The notes beneath the pieces were generated by a model. It ran no database searches and was not told the DNA's origin. It saw only the letters and a list, made by a program, of their open reading frames with translations. Shown in pieces: positions 1 to 12,725 of a stretch of DNA of 64,000 bases (position 1 is its first letter; every line of letters starts with the position of its first letter). The DNA is taken from assembly GCF_000002425.4 (NCBI RefSeq), contig NC_037271.1, forward strand, positions 1,755,543 through 1,819,542. The letters run 5' to 3'. Source of the DNA: Physcomitrium patens. Its lineage: Eukaryota > Streptophyta > Bryopsida > Funariales > Funariaceae. Position numbers and translations under genes: made by a program.

Positions 1-2530
1 TTATTAAATTGAATTTTTCATTTTTCCTTCAGCCTATAGTATAATATCAAAGTTATAATTGTAAGACTCTTAGCATTTTGTAAGTGCTCTTACTTTTGTT
101 CTTCTATGGTCTCAAGCTGGAATCTCAAAAAGATGTCAAAGAAGCTTACTTGAACTAGAAACAAGGAGATCAATGCTTTGATAACTCATCAATTAGGTTT
201 AAGGCTATCTTCTAATGAAGAACCATCAAATTAAGAAGCCAAGATTGAAAATTACAATTTAGGAGATTTTTACTTTGGTAATTAGAGAGTCTACTTGAAT
301 GGATTCTATATTAGAAAAAAATATATAGTATTAACTTCAGTGGTAGTTATTATAATAATGCACAAAGAGGTCACTTACATTAACAATATGGAAATGATTT
401 ATTTTATCAACTTGAAAATAATTGGTATAATTGCATCTAACAACACTTCAATAAAGCATCTTATATATGTTGTAAGCCAAAAGTTGATAGAAAATAAATT
501 GAAGGCTCTTATGAGCTGAATAAAAGAGATGGAGATCAAACTCTAAGAAGATAATTGTGAGCACCAAAAATGATTGACAATTGGCCAAGTTCATGATGTT
601 GATAACAATCAAAACATAAAAGATAGTTAAAATTTCAATCATAATAGTAGGGATGAGAATCTTAGAGATAATGAAGGCTTGACATGATATGTGATTAATG
701 CTTATATTTTTGAAGTCAATAATTTTGACACAAAAAAATCTCCAACTCCTTAATATTTAAATTAAAAGCTTCTATTTATATCACAAGTAATTTTTTAGTA
801 TTTTCATTGTTTTTTTCTAGTGAAATTCAAATTATCTCAATTGGAGGTCAAGGCTACAATATAAAATATATTTTTATTATAGCGATTTTCTTTTCAATCA
901 ATGAAATATAAACCATCTATTATGTTCCTATTTTCCTAGTATTAAAAATAATTTGCTCTATATTGGTCTTTTAACTAATAAAAATTGTATTTTTAAATTC
1001 TTAGCTAATAATTATATTATCAAAAAAGAATCATAAAAAAATTATAGTAGTTGCTTCAAGAGAGAGAAAGAAAAATAAAATAAAATAAAATAAAAATGCA
1101 AGTTGTATAAAAAGACAATTTCTAACTACTCTAAAGTCCATTTAAGTTCTGCTTCATAGATTTTGAACAATATGACCAACTATGGTTTACTATTGAATTT
1201 CTGGTATAAGAAGTTAGGCCATTATTATTTATAAGGACTTAAAAGAATGATAGAATTTGGTACAATAAAAGAACATCCAAATATTTCAAATATCAACTTA
1301 TCTTGTGAGAGTTGTTTCAAAAGAAACATAGTTGCCAAAATGATTCCAAAGTTAGAACCTCAAAATCCATAGAGATTCTCGAATTAGTTTATATAGATGT
1401 TGCTAAATCTTTTAAAGAAAAATCATTAGGAAGAGTAATATTTGATAATTTATAAATGATTATTAAAAAAGACTTAGATATATTTTCTATCAAACAAAGA
1501 TCAATGCTTTGATAAGTTTAGATTTTTTTCATAAAAAGATATATTAGCTTTCCAAACATAAAATCACTAATTATAAATCATATAATTAAAGAAATTTTAG
1601 TTCTTATATTTTTAATATTTATTGTGCTTAAAATGGTATCAAAAGATAAATCATTTGACCTTATACTTCCTATTATAATGGCATTGTTGAAAGAAAAATT
1701 TATCCTTTATTTGATATTTACTAATGTCTTTTTGCAAATAAAGATGTATTAAGTGAGTTATAGATAAAAGTCTTATGTATTTCATACTACATTATCAATT
1801 TAAAATCATTAAAGAAGTTACCATATAAAACTCCAAAAGATCTTTACAAAAATCAAATCCAACTTTTTTTGACTTCAAATATTTGAATCTTCTATTTATA
1901 TTCATCACTCTAAGCTTAGACAAAATAAATTAGCTCTATATTACTATTCATGCTTATAACTTAGCTTTAATAATAACATCAAAGACTATGGGTGTTATGA
2001 TCCCATCTTCAACAAAATCATCATGTTTAAAGATGTAAGATTTTTACAGTAAATTATAATGTCAACTCTATTGGAACCTTAATACGTAGTACCAGTATTA
2101 GTTAAATCTTCACTAAAAAAATTTAAGTCCAATCATCATCAATCTAAGTCTAATTCCTAACTTTGAATTATCTAGTTCAAAAGCAAGTAATTTATTTTCC
2201 ATCCTACCAAAATTGATAGAATTATCACCATCTTTACCTACAATGTAAATTACACTTGCCTATTTGCTACTTGTTAAAATTTATTGTAAGACATTTTTCT
2301 TACATCACAACTTGCATCAAACCTTTATTAACAAATGCTATAAAAGCGATTAAAAATATACTATGATAATCATCTAGAAATAAAACAACATCAAAAACTC
2401 ATGAAGATTTTATCAAATTAAACCTTCTAAAATTCTCTCTTGACATTTTGGAAGAAGGTAGAGAAGCAATCAGCTATAACCATGCCAAAAAAGATTCTAA
2501 ATAGATTATTGCTATGAATTTTGATTTTTT
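1..2530 (+). mobile_element. Ty1/copia retrotransposon fossil (integrase region)
   Basis: Broken, old copy of a Ty1/copia element read on the plus strand and probably cut by the window edge. Around 1290-1400 the translation resembles the GAG-pre-integrase segment, with CESC followed by KMIPKLEPQNP. Around 1670-1860 it resembles the integrase C-terminal part, with YNGIVERK and later LPYKTPKDLY. Around 1960-2080 it resembles the segment just downstream (GCYDPIFNKII). Family assignment comes from these short conserved blocks in the expected order; many breaks are present and no intact frame remains. No LTRs could be delimited. Confidence 0.7.
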
Positions 2531-2650
2531 TTTTTTTCTAAGAATAATACATGAGATTCAGTAGAGCTTCTAATAAGTGTGTTTGTAATTTTAGCCACGT
2601 GGATATTTAAAATCAAGCAAGGAATAGATGGTGCATGAAAAAAAAAAAGC

Positions 2651-2676
2651 AAAAAAAAAAAAAAAAAAAAAAAAAA
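2651..2676. repeat. poly(A) run of 26
   Basis: Uninterrupted A run read directly, preceded by a shorter A-rich stretch. It lies just beyond the copia fossil. It could be a simple-sequence expansion or the tail of an old retroposon; no retroposon body is recognisable upstream. Confidence 0.8.
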
Positions 2677-2679
2677 TCC

Positions 2680-3310
2680 CGGTATTATTGCTTAAAGCTT
2701 TGAACATAAGCATGGCATAAATTTTTAAGAAACCTTTGTCTCTGTAGAAAGATGGAAGTCTATCAAAATAATTATTACACTTGCTGCTTATCATAATTGG
2801 CTACTATATTTTATAGATGTAATTACAGCACTTTTAAATAATAGTTTAGAAGAAGACATTCATATATTATTATTACATCACTATGCTAGATCAAAAATAA
2901 AATATTCTATTTGTAAACTCAAGTATTCTTTATATGTTTAGCCATTATTATTATAGAATACCTTAGAATTTTGTCCTCCTACACCCTTTTCTTTGATTTT
3001 TTTGTCTTTGGAAAGATACTAGAACTCCACTTGCTAATAAAAAAAATTATTAAGCTATAGTAAAAAAAACTTTACTATGTGACAAAGACTTGTACATATA
3101 TTGTCTTTCCAACTTCTCTTCCAAGTTGGTATATGTATAGACCTCAAGACCTCCATCAACAAGTAGCTCTATGAATTGTTGATTATATCTATTACAATCC
3201 TTCATTTGGCTTGTGGTATCCTATGGGAGAAAAAACAACTTTAAGAATTTATGGATGCAAATTACAATAGTGACTTATATGATGGCATATCTACAAGTAC
3301 GCCTTTATAT
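2680..3310. other. AT-rich sequence without recognised gene
   Basis: No coding segment is recognised. The position downstream of the copia integrase would suit further decayed reverse transcriptase/RNase H sequence of the same element, but no diagnostic block was identified. Confidence 0.4.
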
Positions 3311-4090
3311 TGTTCACCCTAGCTGCAGCCGTTTTATCTGAAAAAACAGTTAGTAATGCTACTTAGTATGAACTACTAGTGGCTGAAACTTTCGAGGACA
3401 GTATTGTTGCTGTGTATAGCATTCTCGAGCATTAGTTATGTCTCTTTGTAGATTTTGAGAGTATCTGTTGAGGGTTGTGTTTATAGGCGCTGCAACGAGT
3501 AGCGATCACTAGAATTACTGGAAGTGTTTTTTCAAGTAAAATTTGTGCAGTTGGAGGTTTACACTGGTATTGAACCACACTGAGGCTTGCTTAGCTATTG
3601 TGGTATATTTGGACCCTGAGGGAATTGTTTGTCGAGAGCTTTCTGGGTGTACATGATTGTGAGCACAATCTCTTCTGATACCGTTGGTACATCCCATGTA
3701 TCGCCAGCACTCGAAGCAGTTTTTCTTTGCTCTATTAAGGTTCTGGACGTCTTGCTTTGTTTAACGAGCTCACCCCTCAGCTTGCTGAAGCTTCACAGGT
3801 GCTGTCTGCTCCTCTGCTCCTTTGTGTGAAGGATTTAATGTATGCAGAGGTTGAGGATTTCGATGGAAATGGAGCTTGCCGTAGCAGATCTGTTGAATCT
3901 TTTAGAATTATACAATGTTTCTGTCTCAACTCTTCAGTGCTACGTCCTTGGATTGAATCTACTTATCTGAAACTTCGCTATATTTTTGTTGTTGGCTACT
4001 GTGATTTAGCTCATGTGGCAGTTTTTTATTTTGTTTACACAATTTTGATGAAATTTTCAGTTTTCCAAAAATCATTACATGTAATTTGAT
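3310..4090. other. GC-richer island, no recognised gene
   Basis: About 0.8 kb that is visibly richer in G and C than its neighbours, with sharp compositional edges. The longest plus-strand open stretch (3757-4089, about 110 codons) shows no recognisable domain and is interleaved with other short frames. Possible explanations are a remnant of a host gene, a noncoding transcript, or a piece of an LTR from an element whose body lies elsewhere. Unassigned. Confidence 0.35.
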
Positions 4091-5187
4091 GTGTAATTTG
4101 GGGTGACTTCGATATGCTAATATAATGTTTTTCAATCACAAAAGATCATCTTCTGTAATAATACATAAATTGGTCAAATACATAAACTATTATGTTTATG
4201 TTATTATAATTGAATTATAAAAAAAATCTTTTGAGTTGAACTTATTTATTTATGTGAACACTTATTTGTCTATATACATATTACTGAGGAAGATTCTTAC
4301 TTTTCTTTATCAATAACATATTAAACCAAGTCATAGTAAAGAGCAATAAAATCTAAATAAATGCATGGATTTATTGATGGATATATAGATATTTTTATGG
4401 ATAAATATAAACATATATAAAAAAATAAATAAAAAATAAAAACTTATCTTAATATATGAAGAAAAAAAGTTATAAAAGAGCAATATTTATACCAATAATA
4501 AAGAATGAAAAACAATACATGTACAATATCACTATATAATAAAATTTCTTTTCTAATTTCTATAGTTGTTTTAGAAGCATTGACAAACCATGCAAATTTA
4601 TGACTTTGTAAATTGACAAAATTCTTGCAAGCACAAAATTGCATAATCTTATCTATAGTCTTAGATTTAGAAACCTTACTATAGTTTGTAGAAACATCTT
4701 ATTTTAATTTTTACAATAAAAAAGTTTGATTTGAGACCTTAGAAATAATACAATTTTTGTCTATAGTTTAAACTTAGTATTTTACACAATTTAAAGAAGT
4801 AAAAGTGGACTTCATTCATGCATGCAATCCTTGTGTATGTATTCAATTCATTATAAATTACAAGAATTTTGCAAGAATTATTTTGTGTATAGAATTATAC
4901 AGGGTTAATTTATGGTCTTTTATAAATATTGTAAAGAGCTATAAGAATATCAATCTAGTATTATTGTATATAAAATTACTATGTATGCAAAGAGATGATG
5001 AGCTTTAAAGCAATTACTAATTCAATTCAAATTTTTTCAAAACATTTAGAGCTAGTAGATTTAAGTAAAATAAATATTTTGGTGAGCAATAAAACACTTG
5101 TATTACATGCCACATAATAACATTGGTTATGGTCATGCAGATTTGGCACTAGAAAAAAAACAAATTACATATACGTGAATATATACA

Positions 5188-5224
<37 letters not shown>

Positions 5225-5343
5225 ATTTAAATATATCTTTAAATAATTCTACATAACTTTGTATAATTTATTAATATGTAGATATGTAGTCATTTGAATA
5301 AAATAAAAAACATACAAACATACACTTCTAACTTTTATATATA

Positions 5344-5379
<36 letters not shown>

Positions 5380-5646
5380 TATGTATGTATGTATGTATAT
5401 AAAATTATATTTAAATATTTCACCTTAAATAGAATATAATTTTATATTTATTCAAATATAAAAATTTCAATTGATATTTGAGATCAAGAATTTTATGAAG
5501 TTACAAAACCTTGTAATTAATAATTTATTTGAATTTTTTAAATTAGTTTTAAAATATTTTTGATACTTGAAAAATATCTATGTTATTATATTTTTGTATT
5601 AAATAAAAAAATATTACAAAATATACCAACACACACACACATACAT

Positions 5647-5684
<38 letters not shown>

Positions 5685-6172
5685 GTTTGAAATTTTTTAA
5701 GACTTTTTAGATTTGAATCTAGAAAATATTTTCAACTAATATTTTTAATAATATAATATAATGATAAAATTTACTTAAATAAAATAATCACCTTTAATTT
5801 GGAATTTTTTATTTGATATAATGTAAAAAAAACATAATTCTTGAATCTTAAAAACTCATATTTATTATTATAATTTTTTTCATTTATTAATATATATATA
5901 TATATATATTAAATGCTAGAAAAAAATTAATAAATAAAATATGTAAAAAAATAGAAAAAATTAAAAATTAGTTTATCTGATATAGATTGATTATTTTAAT
6001 ACTTACCTTTTTATTTATTATTATGCTACATAATTTTTCAAAATTTTTCCAACTGGACATTTTAGTAAAATCTATTCCTTGTCCCCTCTCAAGATATTTA
6101 GAAGCATTTGGTTCGTAATTTCTACTTTTTATGTGGGTTTTTTACATTACAGCAAAGTAAGTACGTGTTAAA

Positions 6173-6221
<49 letters not shown>

Positions 6222-7298
6222 ATATAAATATATTTTGGTAGAAAATATATTTAAAGAAAGTATACCATTTCTTTAAATCTAGAGTGGACTCTAAAAAGCA
6301 TTCCCATTGTAGAACATTCAAAAACATGTAAATAAAATTTAAAAAGACATAGTTGTATTATCTTCTGAAATTAGATATATATAATTATTTTAGTATTAAT
6401 TAGTCTCTATAATATAAAATTGGTTTATGGTATAAAAATTAATTTTGCATAGATTGATATTTATTTAAATGTTGTACATATATTTAAATATTTATTTATT
6501 ATTCTTTTTTTAATAAAAATAAAATTTCACAAAATTATATGATAAGTTATAATCAATGTTGTATGTTGAATAAAGATTTTAATATATAAATATACTTTAT
6601 TTCAAATTAAATTAATAATAATTTATTCTAAAATTGATAATTTAAAATTTTATAATCAAAAATTGAAATAAGAATCTACTTCTTATAATATGTAATTAAA
6701 AACCAAATATAAAATATAATATCTATAGCTTGTAGTCGATACAAAGATTTAATTTTAAACATTTTAAAATACATAAAGCTTATAATTTTGTCAACATGGC
6801 ATTTCACCACCATATTTTTAAATAATTTATTAAAAATAAAGAGTAGAAGCATCACATTTTTATTTTTTATTTTATTGTAAAAATAAATAAAATAAAATAA
6901 AAATTATAAAAAAAAATTAATCTATTATAGCTACATGATTTTATTGGACTAAATTTATATCTTTTGTATTAAATTTAAGAAGACTTTAAACTTAGAAGAC
7001 CACTTTGAAAGGTTATGGTAAAAAAGTCTAATAAATATTTCTTATTTGATAAAAAAAAAATAACCATCCTTTGAAACTCTTAACCTTTGGAGATACAATA
7101 ATCTTTTAATAGTTTAATATGGTTAATAGACAAAACGAATTAGCTAATAAAAGATATCAAATAAATGAAATAAGATTTTTATAATTCAATATCTTATTTT
7201 AATTAAAAGTTAGACAAAGATTTGGGATTTTATTAATGAAGCAATAAAAAAATATATCAATGATCAAACTCTTATTTTGAAAAAAATTTAAAAATCTG

Positions 7299-7334
<36 letters not shown>

Positions 7335-7365
7335 GTAGACTTAAAGATTCTACTTCTCCTACATA
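4091..7365. other. AT-rich spacer with (TA)n, (TGTA)n and (CA)n microsatellites
   Basis: No gene is recognised. Microsatellites read directly: (TA)n at about 5191-5220, (TA)n followed by (TGTA)n at about 5336-5400, (CA)n leading into (TA)n at about 5630-5682, (TA)n at about 5890-5910 and 6176-6228, and a run of 34 A at 7299-7332. Confidence 0.7.
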
Positions 7366-7369
7366 ATAA

Positions 7370-7800
7370 ATCACTTGTAAAAGATAGCCATATTTACTAG
7401 TATATTTACTAAGATAAGTAGAATTAGATAGAAGTAAATAGAAATAGATTAAATTATTGTTATTTTTTAAAAAAGCTTCTACAAAACTTTATAGACATTT
7501 CACGTATTTGTAAATGATTGATAGATTGATAACTAGGCCAATAATTTGGCCACATGTCATACATTGAGTGACTATGTGGCACATATCAAAAACTTGCCCT
7601 ATAAATTAGACATGTGCCTTGTAAGTTGGACACATATCATATAACCTATAAGACATCACTATCTAATTTTTCTAGTAGAGTGAGATTTTTTTTGCTTTTA
7701 TTAATGTATTTTTTTGTATTCAATCTTGACTAAAGACATGTATTCTTTGTTCTTTTATATTAGGCAACAGCTATTCTAGTTTCAATCTTATATTTATTTT
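7370..7800 (+). mobile_element. Diverged LTR-like repeat, copy 1
   Basis: Shares a long collinear series of words with 8405-8720, 8745-9260 and 49520-50030: a 'gtagaag/aaatag' lead-in, 'gtatttgta..tgattgata', 'ttggccacatgtcata', 'gacacatatcat', then a CTTTATT/TTTCTAG pyrimidine-rich tail with 'caatcttgac'. The copy at 49.5 kb stands directly in front of a Ty3/gypsy gag, so these copies are best read as old solo LTRs or LTR fragments of that family. Confidence 0.55.
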
Positions 7801-8404
7801 TTAGTTTTCTAATTTTTATTTTATTAATATAAATATATATTATTACTTTTAGAATTTTGTTATAATTTATATCCTTAACAATATGCCATAGAACAAGTAA
7901 TTTGGACCTTTAGCAAATAGAGGTGATACCTCTTTCTTTCAATACAACATTGAAACTCTAGAAAATAGATGTTAACATATTTATTACTTTTAAATGGTAT
8001 TATTAGTATATTTATATATAAATTATAATTACTAAAATATAGCAACAAAAGGTAGATATTTAGAAGGCTAATTAATTGACATTGATGCATTAAACAAAAT
8101 TTGTTTGGAATGCCTTGCTTTCATCAATAATTGCTAATTGCTTTTATTATATGAAGTTGTTTGTGAGGTACTTCCAAGAATTCAATTCAACAAAAATAAA
8201 GATATTTATAAATAACAAGCTTCTATATAACATCCTAAGACTATGTGTTTGCAATTCAGTATTAATATAAAAAAAATCTTAGTCATATTATACAAGTTTT
8301 AATTTTAAAAAAATAATAATAATGAATTAATAGAAAATATTATAAGTACAAAGGTTGAAGATAAAGATGAAGAGTTAGAAGTTTATATTCAATATGAAGT
8401 ATCA

Positions 8405-8720
8405 TAGATATTTATATTTATTATTATATTTATTTAAAGAAGTAGAAATGAATAGGATGAAATAGAAATAAGTAAAAATAAATTAAATTATTAATAACTT
8501 GTTAATAATCTTCTTAGATGTAGATTTAACTTTACATGTATTTGTAGGTGATTGATCAATTGAAAACTTGACCAACAAGTTGGCCGTATGTTGCACATAA
8601 TGGCTACTTGTATTATAAGTTGGCCATGTGACATATATGTCAAAAACTTATCCTGTAAATTAGACATATGTCTTACAAGTTTGACACATGTCATATGACA
8701 TATTATCATGGACATATATA
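8405..8720 (+). mobile_element. Diverged LTR-like repeat, copy 2 (partial)
   Basis: Same word order as copy 1: 'gaaataagtaaaaataaatt', 'cttagatgtagatttaactt', 'acatgtatttgtag', 'gacacatgtcatatgacata'. It stops before the pyrimidine-rich tail, where the next copy begins almost at once, giving a near-tandem arrangement. Old and broken. Confidence 0.55.
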
Positions 8721-8744
8721 CATATTTACTCTAATATTTATCTA

Positions 8745-9260
8745 TATGATTAAGTAGAAGTAAGTAAAAGTAAATTTATTTCATAATATTTTCTAGAGAT
8801 ACTTTCTAGAAGCTTAATAGACATTACTTTGACTTTACATGTGTTTGTAGTTGATTGGTAGGTTAAAAACTTGGTCAATAAGTTAATCACATGTTTGTAG
8901 CTTGCAAAAGAAGCTTACTATATGGCACACATATAGTTGCCTTACAAATTAAGATATGTGTCTTACAAAGTTAACATGTTTTGGAGGTCCTACAAGACAT
9001 TACTACATAACTTCTAGTTAAGAGTATATATGGAGGCAAGAGCAAAGCCTTCTTCACTCTTGTCAATGCCTTTCTAGTCCTTTGTCTTGTTTCAAGACTT
9101 TCTAATCTTCTTGTCTTTGGCAATAGCCATTCTAATTTAATACTTAATCATCTTTGAATGATTTTCTAGTCTTTGTGAGTAACATAAGAGTGTATTGACA
9201 TTTTAGTTCTTTGAGGTTCATATCCTTGACACATATATAGCATTGACATGTAGCTCTTTA
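8745..9260 (+). mobile_element. Diverged LTR-like repeat, copy 3 (most complete)
   Basis: Closest of the local copies to the LTR-like segment at 49.5-50.0 kb. Shared words include 'atttcataatatt', 'tttgtagttgattg', 'gtcaataag', 'gcaagagcaaagcctt' against 'gcaagagtgaagactt', 'ttcactctt' and 'caatagccatt', in the same order and spacing. No pol sequence sits beside it, so it looks like a solo LTR. Confidence 0.6.
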
Positions 9261-9841
9261 GTTTGATATTATATATATATATAGAAGTAAGAATAAGGCC
9301 TTTTTTATTCTTATCAATATCTTTTTTGTATTCTAGTTTTAAATCAAGATTCTCTGTTTTCATTGTATTTAGATATAGGTATTCAAATTTCAATTTCATG
9401 TCTATCTTTGATTTATCTACTTCTTTTCTTTGAATGATACAAGATTTTTTTATTTCTTGAAAGTTTTTTCCTTGATTCAAATCCTTGACATGAGATATCA
9501 ATAAAAAAACAAATAAAAAAAAAATAAAAAAATAAACTTTTTGGTCTCTATATTGTGATCAAATTCCTAGACATTACAAAGCCTATATAGTTCTCAATGT
9601 CTATGATATTAAAAATCCTCTAATATAAATTAATTCCATATAGAAAATATTACATGCTTGATTATAATAAATTTTTATAATCTCATAAATTATTAAAGTT
9701 GTACAAAATAATAAGTAATATAAAGATTGAATTACCACTATTAAATAGACTTAGTAGAAACAAATAATATCAAATAATAGAGATTATCAAATTATAAAAT
9801 ATTGAGTTATAAATAAATTTTTATAGTATAAAAGTAATATA

Positions 9842-9886
<45 letters not shown>

Positions 9887-10200
9887 GACCAAACAATTAC
9901 ATTCAATATAGGTTTAAATGTGCTAATTCATATCTTTATTGTAATAATTATAAAAGCTATCAATGATAATAATGATAGTTTTAAAATTTATCATTATTAT
10001 TAATTATTTTTTGCAATTTATTTATATTTTTTTTTGTAAGTTTTTGTAAAAACTATCTCTTGAAATAAACCTACAACAAAAGACAACATTATTTATGCAA
10101 ATTTAGAAGAAAATAATAATTATAATAATAATAATAACATCTTTCAAAATACAAATCCAACTAAGTACAATTTCCCAATTTTAATCAATCAAAAACCTTA
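9261..10200. other. AT-rich spacer with (TA)n at about 9837-9882
   Basis: No gene is recognised. A part between 9295 and 9490 repeats words of the LTR tail ('cttattaatat', 'tttttgtattctagtttt') and may be another partial LTR copy. Besides the (TA)n tract the sequence is simple AT-rich spacer. Confidence 0.5.
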
Positions 10201-10380
10201 AAAATCATTGTCAACTTCTTAACCACTTAATATCAAGTTTCTGTAGAAAAACATTAAAACTGGACATTAGAATGAAATTGAATTTAATCACACAAATTGT
10301 GATGATTTATTTTTATAAGTTCATCACAATATTTGCCACAACATGAAATAAATAGTGTTTGAGGTATCCTTCAACATGAC

Positions 10381-10710
10381 AATGATCAATGGTGTGTGTG
10401 AGCTAAGTGGTCTCCGAGACCGAAAGGGTGGGTAGAGTCCCCCCCCCCCCCAAGACGTCGTGGAAGCGGAAGCGTGACGCCCTCACGCCTCATCCCTACC
10501 CGAACCAGGATCAGATTCCTCCCTCGATCCATTCCCCTTTTGTGGACGTCGTTCACTCGCCATCTTCTTCTCGCCCTGCGAATTCGTGGTATCCATGGCG
10601 CGCATGAATTCCTACAAAAGCACCCATTTCTTACCTGTTATCAGAGTAGTCTTGACTGTACCCATCTCGCTCCATCTTCCCCTCCTCGTGCATTCTCAAA
10701 GCTCAGAGCC
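10381..10710 (+). promoter_or_regulatory. rbcS proximal promoter / 5' leader
   Basis: Composition changes sharply from AT-rich spacer to GC-richer sequence at about 10390. It holds a run of 13 C at 10439-10451 and two GACGTC palindromes (10454-10459 and 10545-10550), which carry the ACGT core bound by plant bZIP factors. No clear TATA box was seen close to the start codon. The transcription start, and hence the division between promoter and leader, cannot be fixed from sequence alone. Regulation by bZIP factors is inference. Confidence 0.45.
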
Positions 10711-11444
10711 ATGGCCTCCATCATCGCTGCATCCTCCGTCGTGGCCCCTGCTGCTTTGAGCGCTGCCTCATCGGCTGTGTCGACCTCCGAGTCGACCTCC
10801 GTCAAGGCCTTCTCTGGCCTCAAGAGCACTACCTTGTTCTCCAGCAAGGCCCAGACCTTGAGCTCTGTCCAGAATGGCAGCCGTGTGCAGTGCATGCAGG
10901 TGTGGAACCCCATCGGGATGACCAAGTTCGAGACCTTCTCCTATTTGCCCCCATTGTCTGACGACGCCATCGCCAAGCAGGTGGAGTACATGATCCAGCA
11001 GAAGCTTATCCCCTGCCTCGAGTTCGATGTGGTAAGCTCCCGCTACAGAACTCCACCCTGGGTTCTCTAAGTCTTGGTAATTTTATTAGTTGTGCGTCAT
11101 GCGGTGTATTATAAGGTGGGCTTTTTCAAAAGATCATGAATTGGCGTCTAGGTGAGTTAGAAGTGGTGGCTTCATACTCGTAGGTTTTTTCTGATGAGTG
11201 ACACTGTTGAGTGCAGAACGCCAACGGTGTGTCCCGTGCCAATAACTCATCCCCCGGATACTACGATGGTCGCTACTGGACCATGTGGAAGCTGCCCATG
11301 TTCGGATGCCAGGACTCCGCCCAGGTGTTGAGGGAGATTGAGGAGTGCAAGAAGACCTTCCCCGGCTGCTTCGTGCGCGTGTTAGGCTTTGACAACGTGA
11401 AGCAGGTGCAGATCTGCGGCTTCTTGGTTGCCAGACCCAACTAA
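10711..11444 (+). CDS. rbcS: Ribulose-1,5-bisphosphate carboxylase small subunit precursor
   Basis: Two exons, 10711-11031 and 11217-11444, joined in phase 0 across a GT-AG intron, give a 182-residue precursor. Residues 1-61 form a Ser/Ala-rich chloroplast transit peptide ([11 protein letters not shown]... ending NGSRVQC); the mature protein starts at M62 (MQVWNP). Conserved RbcS blocks are all present: [55 protein letters not shown]. The product is imported into the chloroplast stroma and assembles with the plastid-encoded large subunit into hexadecameric Rubisco for CO2 fixation. The start ATG is in a good plant context (gagccATGGCC); an upstream extension of the open frame is noncoding leader. 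The only intron lies after CLEFDV; the intron that many angiosperm genes have near the start of the mature protein is absent. The frame is intact and the gene looks functional. Confidence 0.97.
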
Positions 11445-12450
11445 GCCATTCGTCGACACTAATCACGTAGGTGATTTTAGGGCCTTGGGATTCTCGTGTT
11501 TCCATGTACCATTCAAGCCATTGGCTATGGAATAGATTCTGTGTTTAATAACAAATTCTGCTGAGATGGATTCACCACAAATTCCTGAGTTGACCTTGAT
11601 TTTCCAAATTCTGTAAATGTATATCCATTTGAATGCTGCGAAAAGTGGAAGAAGCAATGCAATGCGAATCGCGCAAGGGATATTAACAGTCTTGAGCGTG
11701 AACCTGCGTCAGAAGTTTAAAACACTGTTCTCAATATCAACAGAAAAACAATCACATCTACAACCAATTTGCTGCGCTGATGCTCCCTTTGCCAAGCTAT
11801 CCCATCAGAGCTTTGCATAATTTTCCAAGCTGTCACAAACATCTTGTTGACGGTTTCCCTTCCACGTGCAATGCGGTGACTAGTATCTTCCTCATGTCAA
11901 ATTCTATTAAACCTTCAAACTCACATGTATAGAATCTTTCTGTACATTAAACTCTTCTTGACAAGTCGGGCGAATTTGAACGTACTCCCTGAAACAACAA
12001 CAGCCATTCCTTCTGAACGCACCCTGATAATCTCCACGTAAATCGAAAACATTCAAATTCACAACCTTTCCCTGCCATGCACTTTTTCTTACTAAATTAA
12101 ACTGGAACAACCTATATAAAGAAGTGCGGAAACAAACTTCCTCAGTAAAAACAGATTTTTTTTCTTTTTTGCAGGCTACTGAAATGAAATTACTCGACAA
12201 AATGCTGTTGTCAAATTCCTCGTTCATGTGATAAAATACAGAGTTCCACCTCACTACGGTAAACGTAAATATCTTAAAATTGTACTCGACGTCAATAAAA
12301 TATGCACTGAGAAACGAACCCGGATTGGGTTTGAAGTTATTGATCTCTTTCTTAGTTTCTTCGTCTGCTTCTTCATCTTCTTCTTCTTCTTCTACTCAGG
12401 CTTCCGTTTAGAACATGTGATATTAATTGTACAAATAAAGCCATAGATTC
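11445..12450. other. rbcS 3' flank and intergenic spacer
   Basis: No coding potential is recognised. Candidate AATAAA-type signals occur (for example in 'gtcaataaaat' near 12291 and 'acaaataaagcc' near 12430), but the true polyadenylation site is not determinable. A (CTT)n-like pyrimidine tract lies at about 12355-12400. Confidence 0.5.
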
Positions 12451-12725
12451 ACCTCGCTCTCTCCTCTCCTCCCTTTCAGCCGGACAATCATTGATGCGTC
12501 AACGCGTGGCGACGTTAAATTCCTTGAAGGATTGGTAGATTAGCTTCTGCTTCGGTAGACCTAGTGTGATCTGCTCATATCTAGATTTCTGTGTCTAGCC
12601 AAGGTTGGAATCGTGGCTTGGAGGAGTTGCCCTGCAGACGCGATGCAGTAGTGATTTGCAGGCAGCCATGGACATGGAAGGAGATGCGGCACTCCCCACG
12701 CCCTCGTCTCAACGCTCGCTCCATG
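12450..12725 (+). promoter_or_regulatory. Probable 5' leader / first exon of the downstream gene
   Basis: A pyrimidine patch (CTCGCTCTCTCCTCTCC) at about 12452-12478, typical of plant core promoters, is followed by a GC-richer leader. A candidate first coding exon starts at ATG 12669 (MDMEGDAALPTPSSQRSLH) and reaches a plausible donor at 12726 (CAT|GTGAGA, phase 0). Joining this exon to the one at 14078 preserves the frame. However, it gives no obvious transit or signal peptide, and another small exon could lie between them, so this first exon is only a proposal. Confidence 0.4.

Noticed and set aside
10474-11070. Long open frame extending rbcS upstream and through its donor site
   Set aside because: The upstream part is leader sequence without RbcS similarity; the transit peptide starts naturally at ATG 10711, and the 3' part runs into the intron.
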